A DNA stretch of 64,000 nucleotides from Parvibaculaceae bacterium (GCA_019636015.1 JAHBYJ010000001.1:930001-994000); one strand, 5' to 3'. Numbered from the stretch's first letter, positions 1 through 9,726 are shown. A program made the numbers and translations. The notes: generated from the sequence alone by a model not told the origin.

Positions 1-2717
1 GCGGGGCGTATATCGAGCCCGGCTTCTGCAAGCACCGCCTTGTCGAAGCGGAGGCGCACCTCGCCGGCCTCACGGTTTGTGTCGAGTTCGAGCGTGCCGG
101 AGCCCGTGCCGCCAATGACCGCGAAGGGAAGGAAGGGCGACACGAGTTCAAGCGGCAGGCGCTCCAGGGCAAGGCTCGCCTGCGCGCTGCGGGGGCCCAT
201 GGCGAAACTGCCGCCGAGCGACCCTTCGCCCTCCGGTCCTGTGAACCGCATGTCGAGCGCGCGGAGGCGGGTGAGACCGTCGCGAAGCTCCATTTCGAGC
301 GGCGAACCGAGTTCAGCGCTCGCTCCGCCGACAACAGCATCGAGGCGCGAAAGCGTCACCAGCGAAGGGGTCACCCTGCCTTCAATGGCGAACGAAAGCG
401 TCTCGGCATTGATCGTGAGCCGCTCGCCCTCGATATTCGCGGAAATAGAGATGTCGTCGAATGGTCCCCTCACCAGAACCTCGACTTTCGTGAAACGCGA
501 ATTGCCGGACGCACCGCTCTCCGCCTCAAACCGTGCGTCGACGGAGCCTGTTCCCGTGAGATCGGCGAGCTGTGCCTCGAGCGTCACATGGTCAAGCGTG
601 GCAGGCTCGGTGATGTCGATGTCGATCCGCCGCGATGTGAGGGTGAGGTTCCCGTCCTGCCGGCCTTCATTGTCGGCGAGCGCAAGCTCGATATCCGCGC
701 GGCCGTCGAGTGCGATCCCTGCAAGCCGCCCAAGCGGCTCAAGCGCGACGCGGCTGCCCGAGAGTCCGCCTTGCGCAATGCCCTCGGGCGAAACCGCCAC
801 TGCCCCCGCAAGCCGCGCCCCGAAAAGATTGAGGTCTATCGCATCGAAGCGCGCGCCGCCTTCATCCGGCAGTTCTATCGAGCTGCGCAGCGTCGCTGTA
901 CCATCGGTGCCGCTGAGGCGGAAGACGAGCGGACCGCGCCCTTGCGTGAGATCGAGGTTGAGCACCGCTTCGCGTGTATCGAAGCCGGCGAGTGAACCGC
1001 GTGCCAGCGTGGCGTCGAGCGCGAGTGTCGGCTGGTCCAGCGTGCCTTCGATGCGGGCGCTGGCGGAAAGGGCTCCTCGTGCCGTCTCTCCCGCGATGGC
1101 GCCAATTTCCGCCATGGCGGCTTTCGCTTCACCTCGCATTGCACCGCTATCGGCGAGCGTGAAATCGCCGGTGATGTCGAGCCGCGATCCTGCACGCGCA
1201 CTGAGGTCTGTCACCACCACGGTGTTGCCGCCGCCAAAACCCGCGCGCGCCGTGCCGGTGAACCCTTCGGCGAGCAGCGCGTCGAGTTCTGCATTGCCGG
1301 TTGCGACGGCGCTCGTCTCGATGGCGATGTCCATTTGACCCGTATCGCCGGAGATCGAAATGTCCTCGAAACGGAGGTTTGCCGTGCCCTGCATCGGCTG
1401 GCCAAGCAATTCGCCCACGGGACGCAAGTCGGAAATCCCGGCGCTGCCTTCGCCAGTCAGGACAAATGCTTCTCCGAAGCTGAGCCCGCCGGCGAAACGC
1501 ACAGAGCCTGCACTCGTTGTCAACTCCGCTTCGTCAATCTGAACGGCAGCGAAAGTACCGTCGATGGCTCCCGCGATCCGCCAGCCCGCCCGCGCAAGAA
1601 GCGTCTCGGCCTCTGGCGACACGAGATGATGCGCCCCTGTAATGTCGCCTGCGCCATCGAGAGCCCAGCCGCCGCCCGCCTCCGGCGTGGCGGTCACGTT
1701 GCCGGTGAGATCGAGTTCGCCTGCCCGGAGTGTGGCGAGGTCAACCCGGTAGGCGCCGCGGCGAAGCGGTGTCAGTCGTGCTTCGGCACGGATCTCCTCC
1801 GGGGCGCCGGCGAAATCGAGTTCACGTGCGACGATATCTCCGCGCGCAGCAAGCGTTGCGTCGAGATGCGTGCCGGCTGTCAAACCGCCATGGAGGTCGA
1901 GATCGAGACCGATGGCGCGCCCGCCATCGAGCGCGGCGCTGCCGGTCACAAGACCCTCGCGCATCGTGCCATTGGCCGTAAGGGCGAGCCGCTCAAGCCC
2001 GTCAATGTCGAGGAGCGGTGCGGCAACTCCGGGCCGCCCGGGCTCGCCATCCTCGATAGAGATCGAGAGGCTGCCGTTCTGGCCCGCAGGCAGATAGGTG
2101 AGAGCAAGAGAGACTGTGCCGGTCACGCCATCGGTGCGCGCCGCCTCGAGCGTCAGCGAGCCGCCGCCGCGCATGAAGGCGACGGCGCCCGCCGCATCGA
2201 ACGCCACATCCTGCCCGGCAATGTCCTCGCCAAGCTGCGTGGCGGCGAGATGGAAACGTTCGATCTCGATATCGACGGGAAGAACCGGGAGGACGAATTC
2301 GCTCTCCGTTTCACCCTCACCGCCCGCCGGAGCGCGCCGGACGGAGAGCCCTTCGCTTGCGAGCCGCTCCACAAGCGCCCGGCCGCGCCAGAGTTCAAGC
2401 GGCTGCCAGTCGAGTTCAAGCCGCGCAAGCGCCAGCCATTCGCCTTCGGCATCGTGGAGGCGCAAGTCTTCGAGAACGAGATGCCGCGGCCAGCTGCCGC
2501 CGATATCGCCGATCTCGACGCGCATATCCTCGCTCTCGACAAGCCGCATCGCCTGGTCGAGCAGCGCATGGCGTAGCGGCGCGATGTTGAGCGCGCCGAT
2601 TACGAAAACGACGGCCGCGAGAAGGAGCCCCGCCAAGACGAAGGCGAGGGCGAGCAGGCCCCTGACGATTCGCCTGAAGGCGCCCATCTGGCGCAGATAT
2701 GTCTGGTCCGCCGCCAT
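1..2717 (-). CDS. tamB: TamB, translocation and assembly module inner-membrane protein (N-terminal part, runs off window)
   Basis: About 905 residues are visible and the reading frame is still open at base 1, so the C-terminal DUF490/TamB domain lies outside the window. A short cytoplasmic N-terminus is followed by one hydrophobic segment at about residues 18-42. After that comes a very long run of repetitive beta-strand sequence rich in Gly, Asp and alternating hydrophobics, as expected for the periplasm-spanning beta-taco of TamB. The family works with TamA and is linked to insertion of some outer-membrane proteins and to phospholipid transfer to the outer membrane. The start codon shares one base with the tamA stop (TGATG), so the pair is translationally coupled. 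Identification rests on architecture and on the tamA partner. Confidence 0.88.
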   Translation of the reverse strand, partial: MAADQTYLRQMGAFRRIVRGLLALAFVLAGLLLAAVVFVIGALNIAPLRHALLDQAMRLVESEDMRVEIGDIGGSWPRHLVLEDLRLHDAEGEWLALARLELDWQPLELWRGRALVERLASEGLSVRRAPAGGEGETESEFVLPVLPVDIEIERFHLAATQLGEDIAGQDVAFDAAGAVAFMRGGGSLTLEAARTDGVTGTVSLALTYLPAGQNGSLSISIEDGEPGRPGVAAPLLDIDGLERLALTANGTMREGLVTGSAALDGGRAIGLDLDLHGGLTAGTHLDATLAARGDIVARELDFAGAPEEIRAEARLTPLRRGAYRVDLATLRAGELDLTGNVTATPEAGGGWALDGAGDITGAHHLVSPEAETLLARAGWRIAGAIDGTFAAVQIDEAELTTSAGSVRFAGGLSFGEAFVLTGEGSAGISDLRPVGELLGQPMQGTANLRFEDISISGDTGQMDIAIETSAVATGNAELDALLAEGFTGTARAGFGGGNTVVVTDLSARAGSRLDITGDFTLADSGAMRGEAKAAMAEIGAIAGETARGALSASARIEGTLDQPTLALDATLARGSLAGFDTREAVLNLDLTQGRGPLVFRLSGTDGTATLRSSIELPDEGGARFDAIDLNLFGARLAGAVAVSPEGIAQGGLSGSRVALEPLGRLAGIALDGRADIELALADNEGRQDGNLTLTSRRIDIDITEPATLDHVTLEAQLADLTGTGSVDARFEAESGASGNSRFTKVEVLVRGPFDDISISANIEGERLTINAETLSFAIEGRVTPSLVTLSRLDAVVGGASAELGSPLEMELRDGLTRLRALDMRFTGPEGEGSLGGSFAMGPRSAQASLALERLPLELVSPFLPFAVIGGTGSGTLELDTNREAGEVRLRFDKAVLAEAGLDIRP

Positions 2718-4570
2718 CAGAAGGCCTGCCCCAGCGAGACATAGATCTGGAATGCGTCATCGACGCCGCTGCGCTTGTTCAGAGGCACCGCCACATCGAA
2801 GCGGAGCGGGCCGATCGGCGTGTAGTACCGGACGCCGAGGCCCGCGCCCCAGAGCAGCGGATCGTCGAGCGAGGGCTCGAGGCTCGAAAAGGCCTGTCCG
2901 CCATCGATGAAGGCGACGCCGCCGATCGTTTCGGTGAAGCGGTAGCGGGCCTCCGCGCTCGCCTCCAGCACCGAACGCCCGCCGATGGGATCGCCCCGCG
3001 CATCGAGCGGTCCCGCCATCTGGTAGCCATAGCCGCGCACCGAGCCACCGCCGCCCGCATAGAAGCGCGTCGAGCCCGGCACGTCCGTCGTGTCGTCCGT
3101 CGCGATGAGGCCGTAGCGCCCGCGCAGCGCCAGCACAAGCTCTTCGCTGAAAGAGAGATAGGTCGATGCCGTGGCTTCGAGCTTGGTGAAGGTCGTCGCG
3201 CGCTGATCGCTCGTGCCGAAATAGGGCGTGCCCATCAGCGCGGCGCGAAGCCCTTCGGTGGGGTCGAGCACATCGTCCGTATTGTCGTAGCGCGCCGTCA
3301 CGGGAATGCCGATGAGCTGATAGGTGATGCGGCCGTTGATGTCTTCCGTCTCTGTGATCTGGAAGGTTGCACCGAGCGAACCGGTCCACCAGCGGCTGAG
3401 CGGCCGCTCGAGCGAGGCGCCCAACTTGATGCGGTTTTCGGTATAGGCATCGTTCTCTTCATGCACGATTTCGGCGCTGGCGAGCAGGCTCTGGTCGGCG
3501 CGCAGGAAATTCGGCTTGCGGAAGTCTGCCGTCGCCGCCTGCTCGATCTGTGCGATGGAGAGACCGAGCGTGAGCCGCTCCGCCCGTCCGAAGAGATTGC
3601 GGTGCTCCCAGCTTCCCTGCACGCCGGCGCCTTCGCTCGTCGACCATTTGGCGCCGAGGCGCACCGTGCGCGGCGCGCGCTCGGTGAGCTCGACGATCTG
3701 CGGCAGAGCCTCGCCTTCCGCCTCGCCCGAGGTGACGGCCGTGCTTGCGAAAAGCCCCGTGCCGCGCAACACCTCAACCGTGCGGTCGACTTCGCTCCGG
3801 TCATAGACTGCGCCTTCGCGCATGGTGGTGAGCTCGCGCACATAATTCGTGTCTGTGCGCCCGTCGGGATTGCTGATCCGCGTTTCGCCGAACACGAAGC
3901 GCGGCCCGGCCGTCATGAAGAGCGTGACGCGCCCTTCATGCGAGGAAATGTCGATGACGACGCGGCGCCGGTCGAGCACCGCTTGCGGATAGCCATTGTT
4001 ATGCAGCGCGGCCAGCGCCTTTTGCGTGAGATCGATGACGCGATCCGCCGTCGCCGCGCGGTTCGGCTGAAGGCCGAGTTCAGCGCCGCTCGCCGGCCGC
4101 CCGTCGCCGCCGCCCGCATGGTCGCTATAGGCGATGTCGAAGCGGCCGATCATCGTGCGCGTGCCGAGCGCCACGAAATAAACCACCTCGAAGGCGCCGC
4201 CCTGCGCCTGCCGCACAGAGCTCGACACGCGGCCATCGTAATAGGCCTCGGATTTCAGCACTTCCTCGAGGCGCTTCTCGTCTTCCTGGGCGCGGCGGCG
4301 AAGCTGTGCGAGCGTTGCGGGCGGCGGTGGCCCGTCTTCGACATCGGGCCGCAGTTCGCGCGCATCTTCCAGGAGATCGCGCAGATAATCGGGAATGCGC
4401 CGGCCCGCGACGCGGGTGGAGAAGTCGAGCCCGTTCGCCGGCCGCTCCCAGGAAAAGCCGGTCGCGGTTTCTCCCTCCGCCTCATCCGCGCGCGCGGCCG
4501 CCGCCAGCACAAGCACAGGCAGGGCGAGCGCGGCGATGAACGCGACTATCCGCGGCGATGGACCTTTCAT
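2717..4570 (-). CDS. tamA: TamA, Omp85-family outer-membrane protein
   Basis: The 617-residue protein begins with a signal peptide (hydrophobic core at residues 8-26, likely cleavage after ARA at 26-28). POTRA-like domains follow to about residue 260, then a 16-strand-type Omp85 barrel. The C-terminal barrel contains a GGxxSVRGY-like segment typical of Omp85 strands and loop 6, and the chain ends in Phe, the usual BAM recognition residue. I chose the ATG at 4570 because GGGAGA lies 6 bases upstream. An in-frame ATG at 4612 would add 14 basic residues before the signal peptide and has a weaker ribosome site. TamA is the outer-membrane half of the TAM complex; tamB follows directly with a TGATG overlap. 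Confidence 0.92.
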   Translation of the reverse strand: MKGPSPRIVAFIAALALPVLVLAAAARADEAEGETATGFSWERPANGLDFSTRVAGRRIPDYLRDLLEDARELRPDVEDGPPPPATLAQLRRRAQEDEKRLEEVLKSEAYYDGRVSSSVRQAQGGAFEVVYFVALGTRTMIGRFDIAYSDHAGGGDGRPASGAELGLQPNRAATADRVIDLTQKALAALHNNGYPQAVLDRRRVVIDISSHEGRVTLFMTAGPRFVFGETRISNPDGRTDTNYVRELTTMREGAVYDRSEVDRTVEVLRGTGLFASTAVTSGEAEGEALPQIVELTERAPRTVRLGAKWSTSEGAGVQGSWEHRNLFGRAERLTLGLSIAQIEQAATADFRKPNFLRADQSLLASAEIVHEENDAYTENRIKLGASLERPLSRWWTGSLGATFQITETEDINGRITYQLIGIPVTARYDNTDDVLDPTEGLRAALMGTPYFGTSDQRATTFTKLEATASTYLSFSEELVLALRGRYGLIATDDTTDVPGSTRFYAGGGGSVRGYGYQMAGPLDARGDPIGGRSVLEASAEARYRFTETIGGVAFIDGGQAFSSLEPSLDDPLLWGAGLGVRYYTPIGPLRFDVAVPLNKRSGVDDAFQIYVSLGQAF

Positions 4571-4728
4571 GCGTCTCCCGCGGTTTTCACGCGAACGGAG
4601 GGGCTTACTCATGCCCCGTTTCAAGTGCCAGCCGGGGCCCGAAGCGTCAAGCTTCCGCCCGGCCTTGACCTTCCAGTTGCTGGAAGCCCCATATTCAGGC
4701 CATCGGTCTTCAAGGGAAAGAGATAGAA

Positions 4729-7071
4729 ATGGCACCGGCGAAGGAAACAACGCGCGATCCCGTCTGCGGCATGGAAGTGGTGCCGGGCGAAACGCCCCAC
4801 ACTCATGTGCATCAGGGCGAAACGTTCCATTTCTGTTCGGCGGGCTGCGCGCGGAAATTTGCCGCCGAGCCGGAAAAATATCTCGCGGCCGGCGGGGCGA
4901 AGCCTGCCTGCCACGGCCATGGCGCTCATGCGCCGGTGGATCATGGGCCCGTGCCACCCGGCACGAAATATACCTGCCCCATGCATCCCGAGATCGTGCG
5001 GGACGGGCCCGGCGCCTGCCCGATCTGCGGCATGGCGCTGGAGCCGATGGGCATTTCCCGCGACAAGCCGGAAAACGAGGAGCTGAAGGACATGACCCGG
5101 CGCTTCTGGGTTGCGTTCCTCTTCTCCCTGCCGCTCTTCGCGCTGGAAATGGGCGCGCATCTCTTTGGCTTCCATGTGCCGCTTTCTCCTCATGCCATGG
5201 CCTTTACGCAATTGGCGCTCGCAACGCCGGTGGTGCTCTGGGCGGGCCTGCCCTTCTTCCGGCGCGGCTGGGCCTCCATCGTCACGCGCAACCTCAACAT
5301 GTTCACGCTGATCGCGATCGGCACCGGCGCGGCCTATCTCTATTCGCTGGTGGCGGTGCTCGCGCCGCAGATATTCCCCGATGCCTTCCGCGATGCGCAT
5401 GGCGCGGTGCCGCTCTATTTCGAGGCCGCCGCCGTCATCGTCGCGCTGGTGCTGCTCGGCCAGGTGCTCGAACTGAAGGCACGCGACCGCACGGGCGATG
5501 CACTGCGCGCGCTGCTCGACCTCGCGCCCCGCACCGCCCGGCGCCTCACCGCCGCGGGCGATGAGGATGTGCCGCTCGAAGAGGTGCGGAAGGGCGATCT
5601 CCTGCGCGTCCGCCCCGGCGAGCGCGTGCCGGTGGACGGGACGGTCACCGAGGGCCGTAGCGCCGTGGACGAGGCCATGGTGACGGGCGAAAGCGTGCCG
5701 CAGGAAAAGCGCGAAGGCGCGAAAGTGATCGGCGGCACGCTGAACGGGCAGGGAAGCTTCGTCATGCGCGCCGAAGGCGTCGGCGAGGAAACCATGCTCG
5801 CGCGCATCGTCGCCCTCGTCGCCGAAGCCTCGCGGAGCCGCGCGCCCATCCAGTCGCTGGCAGACAAGGTCTCCGGCATCTTCATTCCCGTGGTGCTCGC
5901 CGTCGCCATCATCGCTTTCATCCTCTGGTCCTTTCTCGGGCCGGAACCCGCCTTCTCCTATGCGCTCATCGCCGCCGTCTCGGTCCTCATCATCGCCTGT
6001 CCCTGCGCGCTCGGGCTTGCGACCCCCATGTCGATCATGGTGGCGATGGGCCGCGGCGCCTCCATGGGCGTCCTCATCCGCGATGCCGAGGCGCTGGAGC
6101 GTTTCGAAAAGGTCGACACGCTCGTCATCGACAAGACCGGCACGCTAACGGAAGGCCGTCCGGTGCTGCGCGTCGCGGAGCCTCATGGCGATATCTCGCG
6201 CGAAAACCTCCTCTCGCTCGCCGCAAGCCTCGAAAGCGGCAGCGAGCATCCTCTGGCTGCGGCCATTATCGCCGCCGCCAGGGGGGAGGGGATAAGTTTT
6301 GCGGAAGCGGAGGATTTCGACGCGCCGTCGGGCAAGGGCGTCACGGGCCGGGTCGGCGGCAAGCCGGTCGCGCTGGGCAATGAGACGCTGATGAGGGAAC
6401 TGGGCGTCGACGTGGCGCCGGTGGCCCGCCGCGTCGCCGCGCTGAGGGGCGAGGGCGCAAGCGTGGTCTTCGTCGCGGTGGAAGGCAGCCTCGCGGGCCT
6501 CGTCGCGGTCGCGGACCCGGTGAAGGAAACGAGCGCGGCGGCGATCCGGCACTTGCGGGAGGCGGGCCTCCACATCGTCATGCTGACGGGCGATGCCCGC
6601 GCCACCGCGGAAGCGGTCGCGAAGACCCTCGGTATTGAAGAGGTGGAAGCCGAAGTCCTGCCCGAAAGGAAGGCGGAGGTCGTGAAGCGGCTGCGCGCCG
6701 AAGGCCGCATCGTCGCCATGGCGGGCGACGGCGTGAACGACGCCCCGGCGCTCGCGGCCGCCGATGTCGGCATCGCCATGGGCACGGGCACAGACGTGGC
6801 GATGGAGGCGGCAGGCGTGACGCTCGTGAAGGGCGACCTGATGGGCCTCGTCCGCGCAAGGGCTTTGAGCCGCGCCGCCATGCGCAATATCAGGCAGAAC
6901 CTCTTCTTCGCCTTCGTCTACAACGCCGCCGGCGTGCCGCTCGCCGCCGGCATCCTCTACCCCGTCTCCGGCCTGCTCCTGAGCCCCATCTTCGCGGCAG
7001 CTGCGATGTCGCTATCCTCCGTTTCGGTCATCGGGAATGCGTTGAGGTTGAGGCGGGTGAGACTTGCGTGA
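4729..7071 (+). CDS. copA: Copper-type heavy-metal P1B ATPase with YHS and Cys-rich N-terminal domains
   Basis: The 780-residue membrane pump exports soft metal ions, most likely Cu(I), at the cost of ATP. In order it has a YHS domain (residues about 8-50, DPVCGM with C13, then FCSAGC), a His-rich linker, and a second metal-binding domain starting YTCPMHPE at residue 81 and ending CPICGM. About eight membrane segments follow, with the CPC ion site at 424-426, the phosphorylated Asp468 in DKTGTLTEG, and GDGVNDAP near 666. The usual ferredoxin-like HMA domains are absent; the YHS plus CPMHP pair replaces them. A TetR-type regulator follows 45 bases downstream and may control it. Copper rather than silver or another metal is inferred from the CPC motif. 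Confidence 0.9.
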   Translation: MAPAKETTRDPVCGMEVVPGETPHTHVHQGETFHFCSAGCARKFAAEPEKYLAAGGAKPACHGHGAHAPVDHGPVPPGTKYTCPMHPEIVRDGPGACPICGMALEPMGISRDKPENEELKDMTRRFWVAFLFSLPLFALEMGAHLFGFHVPLSPHAMAFTQLALATPVVLWAGLPFFRRGWASIVTRNLNMFTLIAIGTGAAYLYSLVAVLAPQIFPDAFRDAHGAVPLYFEAAAVIVALVLLGQVLELKARDRTGDALRALLDLAPRTARRLTAAGDEDVPLEEVRKGDLLRVRPGERVPVDGTVTEGRSAVDEAMVTGESVPQEKREGAKVIGGTLNGQGSFVMRAEGVGEETMLARIVALVAEASRSRAPIQSLADKVSGIFIPVVLAVAIIAFILWSFLGPEPAFSYALIAAVSVLIIACPCALGLATPMSIMVAMGRGASMGVLIRDAEALERFEKVDTLVIDKTGTLTEGRPVLRVAEPHGDISRENLLSLAASLESGSEHPLAAAIIAAARGEGISFAEAEDFDAPSGKGVTGRVGGKPVALGNETLMRELGVDVAPVARRVAALRGEGASVVFVAVEGSLAGLVAVADPVKETSAAAIRHLREAGLHIVMLTGDARATAEAVAKTLGIEEVEAEVLPERKAEVVKRLRAEGRIVAMAGDGVNDAPALAAADVGIAMGTGTDVAMEAAGVTLVKGDLMGLVRARALSRAAMRNIRQNLFFAFVYNAAGVPLAAGILYPVSGLLLSPIFAAAAMSLSSVSVIGNALRLRRVRLA

Positions 7072-7116
7072 GTAGACTACTTGCCTCCCCTAATGCCCTT
7101 CATTACGCTGCCGGGT

Positions 7117-7809
7117 ATGAGCGATGCATTGGACGAGCAGAAGGCGGGCGAGAAGCCGGGCAGGCGCGGGGATACGCGGCGGCGGCTGATGCTGGCGGCC
7201 GAGCAGCTTTTCGGCGAGCGCGGGCTTCATGCTGTGACGCTGAAGGAGATCAACGCCGCCGCAGGGCAGCGGAACGAATCCGCCCTTCATTATCATTTCG
7301 GCTCGAAGCAGCGCCTCGTCGAGGCGATCTTCACCGACCGCGCCACGGCCATCGACCGGGTGCGCGTCCAGCGCGTCGAGGCGCTGATCGGCTCGGGCCG
7401 CGAGCACGACATCAACGCGATCCTGCGTGCGACCTTCGAGCCCTTGACGGAGCTTCTGAACACGGAAGAGGGCGTGCGCTTCGTGCGCTTCGCCGCGCAG
7501 GCCCTGAACGATCCCGATTTCGACCTGCCCATCGTCGCGATCCGCAGCGGCTTCGAGGGCATCAACCGCGCGAACGGGCTCATCATCGCCGCACTCGGCG
7601 ACCTGCCGCCCGACATCGCGATCCAGCGCCAGCGCATGATGATCGAAATGGCGCTGACTTCGCTCGCGCTCTGGACGCGGCGCAAGGACGCCGCCCATGA
7701 CGAAGCGGGCCGCGCGCTTTTCGTCTCCTCGCTTTTTGATGCCCTCGCCGGCGCCATGCGTGCGCCGGTTTCGGCCGAGACGCTCGCGGCGCTGAAGGCG
7801 CGGGGCTGA
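7117..7809 (+). CDS. TetR/AcrR family transcriptional regulator
   Basis: The 230-residue protein has an N-terminal TetR helix-turn-helix at about residues 20-65, recognisable by the LTLAAEQLFGERG-like first helix and the HYHFGSKQRLVEAIF recognition region. A helical ligand-binding domain follows. Its C-terminal half resembles regulators with a TetR_C domain of about 110 residues, but I cannot name the ligand. I chose ATG 7117; an ATG at 7093 and a TTG at 7081 lie in frame upstream with no better ribosome site. It sits just downstream of the copper-type ATPase on the same strand, so either gene could be its target. That link is inference from position only. Confidence 0.85.
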   Translation: MSDALDEQKAGEKPGRRGDTRRRLMLAAEQLFGERGLHAVTLKEINAAAGQRNESALHYHFGSKQRLVEAIFTDRATAIDRVRVQRVEALIGSGREHDINAILRATFEPLTELLNTEEGVRFVRFAAQALNDPDFDLPIVAIRSGFEGINRANGLIIAALGDLPPDIAIQRQRMMIEMALTSLALWTRRKDAAHDEAGRALFVSSLFDALAGAMRAPVSAETLAALKARG

Positions 7810-7860
7810 GCGGGTGGTCCCGGGGAGGGATTGGTTTCGTTTCTGAATTCAATTTTTGTC

Positions 7861-7947
7861 GTCATGGCCCGATTTATTCGGGCCATCCACGTCTTTGCGG
7901 TATGAAAAAAGAAAGGCGTGGATGACCCGGCCAAGCCGGGTCATGAC
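7861..7947. repeat. Intergenic palindromic repeat cluster (REP-like), copy 1
   Basis: Three nested or adjacent inverted repeats lie in the gap between the convergent tetR and GFA genes. These are ATGGCCCGA/TCGGGCCAT at the left, a looser CCACG...CGTGG pair in the middle, and GATGACCCGGC/GCCGGGTCATGAC at the right. The two outer hairpins share the ending GTCATGAC with the copy at 8450-8581. Such mosaics are common in intergenic DNA of alphaproteobacteria. They can stabilise or terminate transcripts, but no specific role is shown here. Confidence 0.6.
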
Positions 7948-7997
7948 GTGAAAAGAGGGGCGATTGTTCGCACGTCTCTGCCCGCTCCGCGCAAAGC

Positions 7998-8423
7998 CTA
8001 CTTCCCCTTCAGCAAATCCGGCCAGGTGTCGAACACCGGCATGTCACCCTTGAGGTCGTACCAGTCCGCGCGCTCGCTCCAGAAGGCATGGGCGCGGGGC
8101 TTGTCGCCGACCGGCGTGTCGAGAATGCCGAGGCGGATGCGGATCATGCCCGGCAGCTCCGCCGCCTCCTTGTAGACCGGCGAGCCGCAATTGGGGCAGA
8201 AACAGCGGAACTTGCCGGGGCTCGACTCATAGCGCTTGATCGTCTCCTCGCCGTTGAGAAAGCGCACCTTGTCGCGCGGCACGGATGAATTCGCCGTGAA
8301 GGCCGTGCCGCTCGCCTTGCGGCAGGTTTTGCAATGGCAGAAGCCGAACGGCCCGAGCGGCGCCTCGATCTCGAAGCGGACGCTCCCGCACATGCAGGAG
8401 CCGCGATGGATTGTTTCACTCAT
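7998..8423 (-). CDS. GFA / CENP-V family zinc protein
   Basis: This 141-residue protein has the full GFA fold signature: CMCGSVRF near residue 10, CHCKTC near residue 30 and CPNCGSPVY near residue 75, which together bind two zinc ions. The family is named for glutathione-dependent formaldehyde-activating enzyme, although most members have unknown or other S-(hydroxymethyl)glutathione-related activities. Length and cysteine spacing are normal for the family. It stands alone between two palindromic repeat clusters. The substrate cannot be told from the sequence. Confidence 0.88.
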   Translation of the reverse strand: MSETIHRGSCMCGSVRFEIEAPLGPFGFCHCKTCRKASGTAFTANSSVPRDKVRFLNGEETIKRYESSPGKFRCFCPNCGSPVYKEAAELPGMIRIRLGILDTPVGDKPRAHAFWSERADWYDLKGDMPVFDTWPDLLKGK

Positions 8424-8449
8424 TCATCAACTCCACTTCCCATTCGTGT

Positions 8450-8581
8450 CATTGCCGGGCCGGACGAAGTCCGTGACCCGGCAATCCAGTAGCCGCGAAG
8501 CGGCGTCCATCAAAAGACTCTTTGATTGCAGAGAGGCAGAGTTCGGCGTCCCTGGATGCCCGGGTCGAGCCCGGGCATGAC
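8450..8581. repeat. Intergenic palindromic repeat cluster (REP-like), copy 2
   Basis: Four hairpins stand in a row between the GFA gene and the hydrolase gene: TTGCCGGG/CCCGGCAA enclosing GGAC-GAA-GTCC; GCCGC-GAA-GCGGC; ATCAAA/TTTGAT; and ATGCCCGGG-TCGAG-CCCGGGCAT. The first and last resemble the outer hairpins of the cluster at 7861-7947, including the terminal CATGACG. The arrangement is that of a composite REP/BIME-type element. Confidence 0.6.
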
Positions 8582-8614
8582 GGCTTGTGGTTGGAGAAAA
8601 CCAAGCGTCCCAAT

Positions 8615-9505
8615 TCACGCCTCCAGAAAATCGTTCACCAGCGCGAGGAATTCCTCGAGCTTGTCATGCTGCACCCAATGGCCGGCGCCTTCGACATTCA
8701 CGACTTTCGCATTCTGGAAATGCGCCGCGCGGCCGTCCTTTACCGGATCGCTCGCCCAGCTTTCCGTGCCGCGAATGAGAAGCGTCGGGCAAGTGATGCG
8801 CGCCCAGAGCTTCGTCGTCACGTCCTCGTCGAAGCCCATCGGCGGGAAGGCGCGGACATAATTGTCGAACTTCCAGCTGTAGGTGCCGTCCTCGTTCTGG
8901 TTCACGCCATGCACGGTAAGATGCCGCGCGCGCTCCGGCGAGAGATGCGGGTTCTCGCCCTGCATGCGCTTGTAGGCTTCCTCGATCGATTCATAGCGCC
9001 GCGGCAGGCGCGAGGAGAGCTTGCGCACCTCATCGATCCAGTTGCGGATACGCTGGTCGTCGTCGATCCGGTTGCGCTCGGCGATCATCTTGGGCGAGGG
9101 CCCAAGCCCTTCGATGACGACGAGCTTCTTCACCGTCTCGGGATAGAGCCCGGTATAGCGAAGCGCGATCGCCCCGCCCATCGAATGGGCAATGATGGTA
9201 AGCGGCGCGAGGCCGCGCTGATGGATGAGCTGCGCGATATCGCAGACATAGTCGTTGATGTCGTAGGAACTGCCGATCATCCACTGGCTGTCGCCATGGC
9301 CGCGAAGGTCCGGCGCGATGATGTGATAGCGGTCGCGCATGGCTTCCGCCGTCCAGTCCCAGTTGCGGCAATGGTCGCGTCCGCCATGAATGAGCAGCAG
9401 CGGCTCCGCGCCCTCGTTCCCCCAGTCCACATAATGGAGCCGCAACCGCTGCGAGATGTAGAATTGCGAGGCGGGGCCGATAAGGGAGCTGGCGCTGTCA
9501 ACCAT
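8615..9505 (-). CDS. Alpha/beta hydrolase
   Basis: The 296-residue cytoplasmic protein has the alpha/beta-hydrolase core. HGG appears in the oxyanion region near residue 40, the nucleophile elbow is HSMGG near residue 110, and the catalytic His lies in GAGHWVQHD near the C-terminus. The acid is probably in the DPVKDG region. Its closest general resemblance is to 2-hydroxymuconic-semialdehyde or epoxide hydrolase-like members, but the substrate cannot be assigned. I chose the ATG at 9505 because translation further upstream would run through an intrinsic terminator and a putative sRNA (9601-9720). The stop is 34 bases from the palindromic repeat cluster. Confidence 0.85.
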   Translation of the reverse strand: MVDSASSLIGPASQFYISQRLRLHYVDWGNEGAEPLLLIHGGRDHCRNWDWTAEAMRDRYHIIAPDLRGHGDSQWMIGSSYDINDYVCDIAQLIHQRGLAPLTIIAHSMGGAIALRYTGLYPETVKKLVVIEGLGPSPKMIAERNRIDDDQRIRNWIDEVRKLSSRLPRRYESIEEAYKRMQGENPHLSPERARHLTVHGVNQNEDGTYSWKFDNYVRAFPPMGFDEDVTTKLWARITCPTLLIRGTESWASDPVKDGRAAHFQNAKVVNVEGAGHWVQHDKLEEFLALVNDFLEA

Positions 9506-9600
9506 TCTGCGTCGTCCATTTCTCTGTCTGAAGATTATGTGACGGCAGATTAGCCGGAAGCGCGGGCGCCGCCAAACCGGGCGGCCCGATGGCCGGGCAC

Positions 9601-9720
9601 GAAAAAGCCGCCCGGCTAGGGGCGGCTTCGGCGGCCTTGAAAGGCAGCGCGGATCGGGTTCAGGAACGTACATCCGGCTCCTGTCCCCTCGGGGCCCGCT
9701 CTCGCAGACCCTCGCGCCTG
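9601..9720 (-). ncRNA. Candidate small RNA with its own promoter and intrinsic terminator
   Basis: A sigma70-like promoter lies on the minus strand (TTGAAA at 9754-9749, 16-base spacer, TAAATA at 9732-9727), predicting a start near 9720. About 95 bases later comes a GCCGCCC/GGGCGGC hairpin followed by five Us (9626-9602). The predicted 120-nt RNA can close its 5' CAGGCGCG with a later CGCGCTG. It also contains a CCCC-GA-GGGG hairpin and a CAGGA...TCCTG pair. No good start codon with a ribosome site lies inside. It does not match the SRP, tmRNA, RNase P or common riboswitch signatures I can check by eye. A 6S-like role is possible but not shown. Confidence 0.5.
9602..9626 (-). terminator. Rho-independent terminator of the candidate sRNA
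   Basis: Read on the minus strand this is GCCGCCC-CTAG-CCGGGCGGC-like, followed by TTTTTC. The stem is 7 GC-rich pairs and the U-tract has five Us. It ends whatever is transcribed from 9720 and also insulates the hydrolase gene from terC. Confidence 0.75.
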
Positions 9721-9726
9721 AGAACG

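Noticed and set aside
40..2576. Long plus-strand frames opposite tamB
   Set aside because: The minus-strand TamB frame is continuous over the whole 2717 bases and couples to tamA; the plus-strand frames are shadows.
2699..4726. A 675-codon plus-strand frame opposite tamA
   Set aside because: tamA has a signal peptide, POTRA and barrel features on the other strand; the plus-strand product is Arg/Ala-rich without domains.
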